In this document: piece after piece, positions 13,756 to 19,182 of the stretch
How the letters are laid out: each line of letters opens with the position of its first letter
Numbering within the stretch: position 1 is the first letter of the stretch
Source: an uncultured Eubacteriales bacterium
Lineage (GTDB): Bacteria; Bacillota; Clostridia; Oscillospirales; CAG-272
Assembly: GCA_900546315.1 (NCBI GenBank)
Contig: URCP01000054.1
Span: 1-19,182 of the forward strand
Length of the DNA stretch: 19,182 nucleotides
Reading direction: 5' to 3'
The notes under the pieces: model-generated
What the model was told of the DNA's origin: nothing
The model's database searches: none
Seen by the model: the letters and a program-made list of their open reading frames with translations, nothing else
Made by a program: the position numbers and the translations under genes

Positions 13756-15729
13756 TTAAAGCACAGGAGCGCAATCGGATGCCCATACCTCCGGCGGTAT
13801 CACCCCGGCGGGCATATTGCACTCGAAATAGATAGTCCCGCGATCCTCCTCGGCGAGCGGCTGTACCTTTATCCGCGCCGTCCTGACGCCGCGCACGTCG
13901 ATGCACCAGACGTCCCCGTCGCAGAAATGATCGTTCAGAAGCACCGGCTCACAATCCATCGAATACGCCGTCGCGACATTTCCGTACACCCTGACGCACA
14001 GCGTCCGGACGTTCTCCGGAATATTCACCTCGTACTCGACCGTGTGGTCGGTCAGCGACGAGCCGTCAAGCCTTCTCAGATGCCTGAACGCCTCGAAGGA
14101 GAGCCTGCACGGAACCATCCTGACATCAAGTCTCGTGAGCGGCGTTTTCTCAGCCGTCATGGGCGCGCCGAGCTTCACCTTCACGCCGCCGATCTCATCA
14201 ACCGTGGAGAGAGCCTTCACCGTGCCGTCCGCGAAGCATACGACCGGCTCGACACCCCTCAGCGGGATGAACTCGACAAGGTTATCCCGAACCGTAACAG
14301 GCATCGCCGTGATATATCTGACAATCTCGCTCCCTATCCGGAACATGAACGGGAACACGCCGCACCCGCCCGCCGGGAGGGTCATCGGTATCGTTATATC
14401 GCCGTTGTTCAGCCCTATCGTCAGGTCGAATTTCTTCTCCGCGAGCGTGTCCGCGTGTACGTGATTATTGTAGAACACAAACCCGCTGACACCGTCAGAG
14501 CGCACCGCGACTCTCGGCGTGTCGGTGTCACTGAGATCCTTCGGCATTTCGTCCGGGAAGGCCGGGCGCATCACCGCGAGAGATTCCCCGCACGCGTCGA
14601 CGAAACGGTGCAGGTCGGCGAGGGCGAAGTAACTGTCTCTCGTCTGCCCGCAGTCGCCGAGCGGAGCCTCGAAGTCGTAGGAGACGACCGGGCAGTCGTT
14701 CGGATAGCCGCTCTCACGGCTCTCTTCGAAGGTTATGAGTTTGCCGTTTTCGTCTCTTTCTGTCGGGTTTACTCCGCCGTGGTACATATAGTAGCCGAGT
14801 CCGTTCGCGCCGGAGCCGAGCTTGCAGATCGCGAGGGCGGTGAGATCTTCCGGGATAAAGAGCGGGCGGCGGTGGTAGGTGTTCTGGTTGCCGCCGCCGA
14901 GCTCGCAGGTGAGGAACGGGTATCTGCCGCGGTAGACGTCGGCGAGAGGCTCTCCGGACGCCTGACCGAGGAGGTCTTCGCCGATGACGCCGTCTTCTCT
15001 CACGTGCGAGAAGAAGTAGTTGGCGTTCGGTCCGAGTTTTCGTGTATGACCTTCCCACGGGGCTTCGGGGTAGCCGCCGAACATCGGCTGGAGGTCTTCC
15101 GGCAGCTTTGCTCTGCCCCACGCGGTCGCGGACCAGATGGGGGCGGTGAAGCCTATGTCGATGAGGATGTCTTTCAGCATCGAGAGGTATCCGGGGTTGT
15201 TTGTGAGTTCGTTGTCTACCTGAATGCCGACTATGTTTTGGCTGCCTTTCAGTTGGTCGTGGATTTTTTCGAAGAGGCGGCGGACGTGGGAGATGTAGGT
15301 TTTATCGGTGCTGCGGAGGGGGAGGTTCTTTTTTATTAACCAGTCGGGGAAGCCGCCGTTGCGGGCTTCGCCGTGAGCCCAGGGTCCGATTCTGAGGAAG
15401 AAGGGCATTCCGACTTTTTCGCAGGTGTCGGCGAAGAGGCGGATGTCGCGGTTGCCGGAGAAATCGAATTTGCCTTCGGTGTTTTCGTGGTGGTTCCAGA
15501 AGACGTAGGAGGCGGCGATGTCGATTCCGCCGGCTTTCATTTTTTTGAGTTCGCGTTCCCAGTCTTTTTGAGGGACGCGGGAGAAGTGGAGTTCGCCCAT
15601 TTTCATGACGCAGGGTTTGCCGTCTCTCAGAACGGCGTCGTGGGTGACGGTCCAGCTGTGACCGCCTGCCGTGCCGGTCATGTATGTCGGGGTGAGGTCG
15701 GCTTTGGTGTTGTCTGCTTTTATAAACAT
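13756..15729 (-). CDS. GH35-type glycoside hydrolase (beta-galactosidase-like), intracellular
   Basis: A 657-residue glycosidase with a clan GH-A TIM barrel of family 35 type. Visible motifs are GELHFSR (residues 45-51), VFWNHHE (76-82), GPWAHGE (115-121), GGFPDWL (125-131), the acid/base Glu174 in IQVDNEL, and probable nucleophile Glu276 in FLTCELGGG. Family members usually release terminal beta-galactose. The residues after about 400 form beta-rich accessory domains. No signal peptide is present, so the substrate must be imported first. The start is supported by AAAGGA upstream on the minus strand and an extended -10 promoter. It stands alone between terminators and a repeat. Nucleotide composition changes markedly inside the gene, near 14700. 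Galactosidase specificity is a family inference. Confidence 0.85.
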   Translation of the reverse strand: MFIKADNTKADLTPTYMTGTAGGHSWTVTHDAVLRDGKPCVMKMGELHFSRVPQKDWERELKKMKAGGIDIAASYVFWNHHENTEGKFDFSGNRDIRLFADTCEKVGMPFFLRIGPWAHGEARNGGFPDWLIKKNLPLRSTDKTYISHVRRLFEKIHDQLKGSQNIVGIQVDNELTNNPGYLSMLKDILIDIGFTAPIWSATAWGRAKLPEDLQPMFGGYPEAPWEGHTRKLGPNANYFFSHVREDGVIGEDLLGQASGEPLADVYRGRYPFLTCELGGGNQNTYHRRPLFIPEDLTALAICKLGSGANGLGYYMYHGGVNPTERDENGKLITFEESRESGYPNDCPVVSYDFEAPLGDCGQTRDSYFALADLHRFVDACGESLAVMRPAFPDEMPKDLSDTDTPRVAVRSDGVSGFVFYNNHVHADTLAEKKFDLTIGLNNGDITIPMTLPAGGCGVFPFMFRIGSEIVRYITAMPVTVRDNLVEFIPLRGVEPVVCFADGTVKALSTVDEIGGVKVKLGAPMTAEKTPLTRLDVRMVPCRLSFEAFRHLRRLDGSSLTDHTVEYEVNIPENVRTLCVRVYGNVATAYSMDCEPVLLNDHFCDGDVWCIDVRGVRTARIKVQPLAEEDRGTIYFECNMPAGVIPPEVWASDCAPVL

Positions 15730-15757
15730 ATGTGGTATCCTTTCGTGTTTTACTTAA

Positions 15758-15786
15758 ATTATACCACGTATTGTCGTTTCCTGCAA
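15758..15786 (-). promoter_or_regulatory. Promoter of the GH35 gene
   Basis: On the minus strand TATAAT (15763 to 15758) is preceded by TGG, giving an extended -10 (TGGTATAAT). A weak TTGCAG lies 17 nt upstream (15786 to 15781). The distance to the GH35 start is about 29 nt, enough for the AAAGGA ribosome binding site. Confidence 0.75.
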
Positions 15787-15804
15787 GGGGTTAAAAGAAA
15801 ATTT

Positions 15805-15884
15805 GTATGAAGTTTGAGGGAGAAGAGGGGTGCAGGGGAGAGGAACCCCCTTTTCAAAGGGGGTTCCTCTCCCCTGCAAGCTAA
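15805..15884 (+). repeat. G-rich palindromic element, copy A
   Basis: It starts with GTATGAAGTTTGAGGG (15805-15820) and 34 nt match copy B with two mismatches. The following part is a perfect 23-bp inverted repeat (15831-15853 with 15856-15878). A 25-codon frame (15807-15884) begins MKFEG, which resembles the frame in copy B, but no ribosome binding site is visible. It lies just past the stop of the minus-strand FAD oxidoreductase. Confidence 0.8.
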
Positions 15885-15887
15885 CAA

Positions 15888-17132
15888 TTATATAAGAGCT
15901 CCATTTTCCACGAGAGTATCCTGCATGGTTTTTACAGGAATATCCTTTGACGCGCAGTCGTGTTTTCTTACGAGAGACGCGGCGATTCCGGCGGCTTCGC
16001 CAATGCATGAGGTGATTGGCATGATGCGGAAGGAGGAGTGGGCTTCGTGGGTGGAGGAGATGGGTCTTCCGGCTACGATGAGGTTGTCGGCGCCTGTCGG
16101 GATGAGGGCGCGGTATGGGATGGTGTAGAAGTCGTTTTCTGGGACGGGGCAGTGGTAGGTGCCGGTTCCGGCGGGGTTGTGGATATCGATTTCGTAGGTG
16201 GCGCGGGCTATGCGGTCGTCGTGTTTGTGGGCTTTGGTTACGTCTTCTTCGGTGATGGTGTAGAGACCGACAATGCGGCGGCTTTCGCGGATGCCGATTT
16301 CGCTGGCGCTTTCGATTATGTCGCAGTTTTCGCAGCCGGGGATGTTTTTCTTCAGGAAGAGGAACATTTCGTACATTTGCTCGCGGGCGGTCATTTCGGC
16401 TTCGGTGAGGTCTTCTACCAGAGTCGGGTTTTTGCCTACTATTCTGGTGGTGTTGAGGTGCATTATGTTGTAGACCGGGTAGCGGAAGACGAGGATGTCT
16501 TCGCGGGGGTTCTTTATTATGCCTTTTTCGCGGTATTCTTTGTAGAGGGCGTTGGCGGCTTTGCCGTCGTATCTGGACCAGTCTACGTTTGTCAGGCGGA
16601 AGTTTAATGTCATGGGCTGGCAGAGTCCGTCGGATTCTCTGCCGAGGTTGTATTCGAGACCGGCGAAGGCGGTGAGGTCGGCGTCGCCTGTGGCGTCAAT
16701 GAAGACGGGGGCGGTGATTTTTATGTTGCCCTGCGTGGTGGAGATGGTGATGGACTTAATGGTTCTGCCGTCTCTTTCGACTTCGGAGAGGAGGGAGTGG
16801 AAGAGGACTTTGACTCCGGCTTCTTTTACCATGCGGTCGAGGAGGAGTTTCATGTATTCTTCCTTGTAGGCGCCGGAGGTGTCGGAGTCGGAGCCGCCGA
16901 GGGCGTGCATTCCTTTGAGGAGGGTCGAGAAGAGACCGGCGTTGGCGACGGCGCCTTTTCCTCTTTCTCTGTAGGACATGAAGGGGAAGACGAGACCGGA
17001 GGTCGCCATACCGCCGAGACAGCCGTTCTTTTCGATGAGGATGACTTTCATTCCTTCTCTCGCCGCGGATATGGCGGCGAAGGCGCCGGCGAGACCGCCG
17101 CCGGCTACTATTATGTCATAGTTGTGTTCCAT
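15888..17132 (-). CDS. FAD-dependent oxidoreductase (PF12831 type)
   Basis: A 414-residue soluble flavoprotein. The Rossmann dinucleotide motif is IIVAGGGLAGAFAA (residues 7-20) with the ribose-binding Glu34 in VILIEKNGCLGGMA. A second family element, FIDATGDADL, lies at 144-153. The C-terminal FAD contact region includes NLIVAGRPISSTHEAHSSFR and GEAAGIAAS. This matches the FAD_oxidored family (PF12831), often located near glycoside-hydrolase genes in gut bacteria and mostly uncharacterised. AAAGGA upstream on the minus strand supports the start. It is transcribed divergently from the AraC regulator, which probably controls it. Whether it oxidises a sugar or reduces an unsaturated substrate cannot be told. 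Confidence 0.87.
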   Translation of the reverse strand: MEHNYDIIVAGGGLAGAFAAISAAREGMKVILIEKNGCLGGMATSGLVFPFMSYRERGKGAVANAGLFSTLLKGMHALGGSDSDTSGAYKEEYMKLLLDRMVKEAGVKVLFHSLLSEVERDGRTIKSITISTTQGNIKITAPVFIDATGDADLTAFAGLEYNLGRESDGLCQPMTLNFRLTNVDWSRYDGKAANALYKEYREKGIIKNPREDILVFRYPVYNIMHLNTTRIVGKNPTLVEDLTEAEMTAREQMYEMFLFLKKNIPGCENCDIIESASEIGIRESRRIVGLYTITEEDVTKAHKHDDRIARATYEIDIHNPAGTGTYHCPVPENDFYTIPYRALIPTGADNLIVAGRPISSTHEAHSSFRIMPITSCIGEAAGIAASLVRKHDCASKDIPVKTMQDTLVENGALI

Positions 17133-17182
17133 GGCTTTTGATCCTTTCTTCGCGGAGAGGTGGTTTTCCGCTGTATATTAAT

Positions 17183-17211
17183 ATGATAGTACATTTTTGC
17201 CGGTTTGTCAA
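17183..17211 (-). promoter_or_regulatory. Promoter of the FAD-dependent oxidoreductase
   Basis: On the minus strand TTGACA (17211 to 17206), a perfect -35, is 17 nt from TATCAT (17188 to 17183). The gene starts at 17132, leaving a leader of about 45 nt with an AAAGGA ribosome binding site. Confidence 0.82.
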
Positions 17212-17235
17212 TTGTTTTTTCAAATCTGAAACAGT

Positions 17236-17261
17236 AAAAATCAAACTTTTTCTTGATTTTT
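17236..17261. promoter_or_regulatory. Inverted repeat in the divergent promoter region, possible operator
   Basis: AAAAATCAA (17236-17244) and TTGATTTTT (17253-17261) form a perfect 9-bp inverted repeat with an 8-nt spacer. The right arm covers the -35 box of the regulator promoter and the left arm lies upstream of the minus-strand -35. This suits autoregulation or co-control, but the sequence is A+T-rich and could be chance. Confidence 0.4.
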
Positions 17262-17281
17262 TCTGATTTGTGTGGTAGAAT
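17253..17281 (+). promoter_or_regulatory. Promoter of the AraC-family regulator
   Basis: TTGATT (17253-17258) and TAGAAT (17276-17281) are 17 nt apart, with TGG before the -10, giving an extended -10. The leader to the GTG start is about 38 nt. Confidence 0.78.
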
Positions 17282-17325
17282 ATATGTGATGGGATGCCTG
17301 ATTCGGAGGATCTGGAGGTGGAGCT

Positions 17326-18273
17326 GTGAGGTTTGAGGAGATTGAGCCGGGGATAAGGTATACGTTCAGGACTAATGTCAGGGAATACAATGAGCCGGTG
17401 GTGCACCATAAGCTGTCGATGGCCTATCGGTTTCTCACTATAATTGAGGGGAGCTTCAGGCTGCTGACCAGCGGGATTGAAGAAGAGTGCGAGCGGGGGG
17501 ATCTTATTTATATGCCGCCGGGGGTGGAGTATACTACGGTGTTTCATCCCGGGAATTCGGAGTTTCTCAATATCTTTTTTGACTATTCGAGGCGCGGGGG
17601 CGGTAGGGTCCGGAATGAGCCGATATCTGACTTTTTCGTTATGACTGATTATGAGAAGCCGGATCCGGAAAAGCGTTCGGAGATTGTCGAGTTTACTGAT
17701 CTGCCGGAGTTTTCGCGGGTGCAGGTGATACGCGGGATGCCGGACGCGGAGATGCGGTGCTCGGAGATACATGAGATTTTCGACGGCGCGGAGAGGTTCG
17801 CGGGATTGCGGGCGGATTCGAGGCTGGCGTCGCTGCTGGCGGATACGGCGCATTTTCTGACGGAGCGGCGGGAGAGCACGGCGCTGAAGGTCGTGAGACG
17901 GGTGGTGTCTTATATTGACAGGCATTATCAGGAGCCGCTGACCTGCAAGGGGGTCGCGCTGGCGCTGGGGTATCATCCGAATTACCTGAACAGGCTGATG
18001 CGGGAGCATATGGGCGTTTCGCTGCATGATCATATCGTGTCGGTCAAGATACGGGCGGCGAACAGGATGCTGTTCGGGACGGATATGTCGATAACTGATA
18101 TCGCGTATGCGCTGTCGTTTACTGATTCGAGCCGGTTTTCGAGTGTTTACTGTGCCGCGACAGGGATGAAGCCGTCAGAGAGGCGGCGGATGATGCAGGA
18201 GAGTGCGCAGGAAGTTCAGCGCGGCGCGGATGTATCCTTAAAAAAAGGGAATAATGGTTTGAAGGGGGATTAA
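17326..18273 (+). CDS. AraC-family transcriptional regulator with N-terminal cupin sensor
   Basis: A 315-residue regulator. Residues 1 to about 100 form an AraC-type cupin (HHKLSMAYRFLTIIEGSFRL, ERGDLIYMPPGVEYTTVFH), expected to bind a sugar. A middle segment of about 80 residues links to the DNA-binding domain at about 187-290: first helix-turn-helix in TCKGVALALGYHPNYLNRL, second in ITDIAYALSFTDSSRFS, followed by TGMKPSERRR. Translation starts at GTG 17326, chosen because GGAGG at 17314-17318 is spaced 7 nt from it. It faces away from the FAD oxidoreductase and shares a promoter region with it, and the next gene follows after one base. It likely controls the oxidoreductase and perhaps GH35. 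Confidence 0.9.
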   Translation: MRFEEIEPGIRYTFRTNVREYNEPVVHHKLSMAYRFLTIIEGSFRLLTSGIEEECERGDLIYMPPGVEYTTVFHPGNSEFLNIFFDYSRRGGGRVRNEPISDFFVMTDYEKPDPEKRSEIVEFTDLPEFSRVQVIRGMPDAEMRCSEIHEIFDGAERFAGLRADSRLASLLADTAHFLTERRESTALKVVRRVVSYIDRHYQEPLTCKGVALALGYHPNYLNRLMREHMGVSLHDHIVSVKIRAANRMLFGTDMSITDIAYALSFTDSSRFSSVYCAATGMKPSERRRMMQESAQEVQRGADVSLKKGNNGLKGD

Positions 18274-18274
18274 T

Positions 18275-18934
18275 ATGATATATAATCAGACTTGGCTTGA
18301 AAAACTGAGAAGGAGGTTCGGACGGTTCGGGATACCGAATCTGATGCTGATAATCGTGGGGGCTATGGCGATAGTGTTTGTCATGGATTTCGCGGTTATG
18401 GCGGCGAGCGGGCGGTCGCTGTCGTCGGTGCTGGCGTTTGACCGGGCTATGATATTCAGGGGACAGGTGTGGAGGATATTTACGTTTTTGTTCATTCCTC
18501 CGTCGTCGAGTCTTTTGTTCGCGGCGCTGACGCTGTATTTTTATTGGCTGATCGGGTCGACGCTTGAGAATCAGTGGGGGAGCTTCGGGTTTACGCTGTA
18601 TTATCTGCTCGGTGTTGTCGGGGCGATAGTGTGCGGGTTCATTTCGGGGTACGCCACTAATTATTATCTCAATATGTCGCTGTTTTTCGCGTTTGCTATG
18701 CTTTATCCGGATTATCGGGTGCTTTTGTTCTTCTTTATTCCGGTGAAGATGAAGTGGCTGGCGGCGGTGGACGCGGCGTTGTTTGTGTGGAGTTTTATTA
18801 CGACGAATTTTGCCGGTCGGCTGGCGCTTATCGCGGCGGTGATCAATGTGTTTGTGTTCTTCGGACCGCAGTTTGTGGAATGGGTTAAGTCGCTTTATCG
18901 TCGATGGAAGTGGAAGCAGAACTTCAAAAAATAG
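18275..18934 (+). CDS. Rhomboid-like integral membrane protein, probably catalytically inactive
   Basis: A 219-residue protein with about five or six membrane segments. The WRIFTFLFIPPSSS segment and GSTLENQWGSFGFTLYYLLG match the rhomboid fold (the second resembles the E-x-x-W-G-S motif). In active rhomboids a GxSG motif and a later His form the Ser-His pair. Here the equivalent of GxSG reads NMSLFFAFA and no suitable His is visible in the later segments (the helix has DAALFVWSF). It therefore looks like a pseudo-protease, comparable to derlins or iRhoms. It begins one base after the AraC stop, behind AAGGGGG, so it is probably in the same transcript. The C-terminus is strongly basic and cytoplasmic. 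Confidence 0.82.
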   Translation: MIYNQTWLEKLRRRFGRFGIPNLMLIIVGAMAIVFVMDFAVMAASGRSLSSVLAFDRAMIFRGQVWRIFTFLFIPPSSSLLFAALTLYFYWLIGSTLENQWGSFGFTLYYLLGVVGAIVCGFISGYATNYYLNMSLFFAFAMLYPDYRVLLFFFIPVKMKWLAAVDAALFVWSFITTNFAGRLALIAAVINVFVFFGPQFVEWVKSLYRRWKWKQNFKK

Positions 18935-18941
18935 ATGTTCT

Positions 18942-18979
18942 CCCGGGCGAGCTCGTCAAACAGACGAAAAGCGCCCGGG
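18942..18979 (+). terminator. Hairpin after the rhomboid-like gene
   Basis: CCCGGGCG (18942-18949) pairs with CGCCCGGG (18972-18979), with a possible inner GTC/GAC pairing. Only a broken T-rich stretch (CATTTCGTTCTATTTCT) follows, so termination is probable but not certain. Confidence 0.65.
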
Positions 18980-19028
18980 CATTTCGTTCTATTTCTACGC
19001 GTCCGAACATTTATTTTCAAAAAATCTC

Positions 19029-19057
19029 TTTACAATAAAAAATGTATGTGGTATAAT
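19029..19057 (+). promoter_or_regulatory. Sigma-A promoter in front of repeat copy B
   Basis: TTTACA (19029-19034) and TATAAT (19052-19057) are 17 nt apart, with TGG before the -10. Predicted transcription start is near 19064, the first base of repeat copy B's ATG. It could also drive a gene beyond the window edge. Confidence 0.78.
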
Positions 19058-19061
19058 GTAA

Positions 19062-19131
19062 GTATGAAGTTTGAGGGAAGAGAGGGGTGCAGGGGGGCGG
19101 ATCCCCCCTTTAAAACGGGGGTGCGCACCCC
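19062..19131 (+). repeat. G-rich element, copy B
   Basis: GTATGAAGTTTGAGGG (19062-19077) and the next 18 nt match copy A at 15805 with two mismatches. Further on, GGGGGG-CGGAT-CCCCCC and the palindrome GGGGTGCGCACCCC replace copy A's long inverted repeat. A frame from 19064 to 19162 begins MKFEG like copy A. The end of the window (to 19182) holds nothing else I can name. Confidence 0.75.
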
Positions 19132-19182
19132 GGCAAGGCGAGGGGTTAGGGCCGGGTTTTGATGCCCCCCCCGGATTAGGCG

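Noticed and set aside
13927..15339. Long plus-strand frame (470 codons) opposite GH35
   Set aside because: Low-complexity Arg/Val/Glu/Asp-rich product without motifs; the minus strand encodes GH35 with its catalytic residues intact.
15831..15878. Intrinsic terminator for the FAD oxidoreductase
   Set aside because: The 23-bp palindrome is strong, but no T run follows on the minus strand, so I list it as part of a repeat and not as a terminator.
15814..16128. Open frame starting MREKRGAG in the repeat at 15805
   Set aside because: It is made from the G-rich repeat and the antisense of the FAD oxidoreductase 3' end; no ribosome binding site.

Overview
This 19.2 kb, fairly G+C-rich window looks like chromosome of an anaerobic, low-oxygen-adapted Clostridia member, probably an uncultured gut-type Oscillospirales/Ruminococcaceae-like lineage. 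This is an inference from protein style only: Lys-rich signal peptides, KKRK-ended surface proteins, Gram-positive promoters with A+G-rich ribosome binding sites, an IolB/DUF4867/ETF gene set, and no outer-membrane genes. No rRNA, tRNA, CRISPR, transposase or phage gene was seen.

Region 1 (151-10430, all +) is a tight nine-gene catabolic operon. In order it encodes: an AGPS-type FAD-linked oxidase; a two-cluster Fe-S protein; a class II ketose-bisphosphate-type aldolase; a PfkB sugar kinase; an IolB-like 5-deoxyglucuronate isomerase; a DUF4867 protein; a sugar-binding lipoprotein flanked by two hairpins; an FGGY sugar kinase; and a single-chain electron transfer flavoprotein in which EtfB and EtfA are fused. 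Most joins are short or overlapping. The likely logic is import of a sugar, polyol or sugar acid, its flavin-dependent oxidation with electrons passed to the Fe-S protein and ETF, then isomerisation, phosphorylation and aldol cleavage into glycolysis. The exact substrate cannot be read from the sequence. IolB + PfkB + class II aldolase match the lower myo-inositol route, but IolG, IolE and IolD are not in the window.

Region 2 (10431-13750, +) is an array of three paralogous secreted CBM9-like proteins, the first behind a consensus sigma-A promoter. Their bodies have diverged, but the last 84 nt are almost identical. The first two are followed by elaborate multi-stem terminator-like elements, and the second and third have related structured leaders. 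Two terminator hairpins close the array.

Region 3 (13756-17132, -) holds an intracellular GH35 glycosidase and a PF12831-type FAD-dependent oxidoreductase, each with its own promoter. Divergent from them (17326-18934, +) are an AraC-family regulator with a cupin sensor and a rhomboid-like membrane protein that lacks the usual catalytic motif. The window ends in a promoter followed by the second copy of a G-rich element that also lies at about 15805.

The most unusual signals are the ETF-linked sugar operon with its compact EtfBA fusion, the CBM9 array with homogenised tails and structured intergenic RNA, a G10 tract in the lipoprotein gene, and a strand-composition switch inside the GH35 gene that ignores gene direction.
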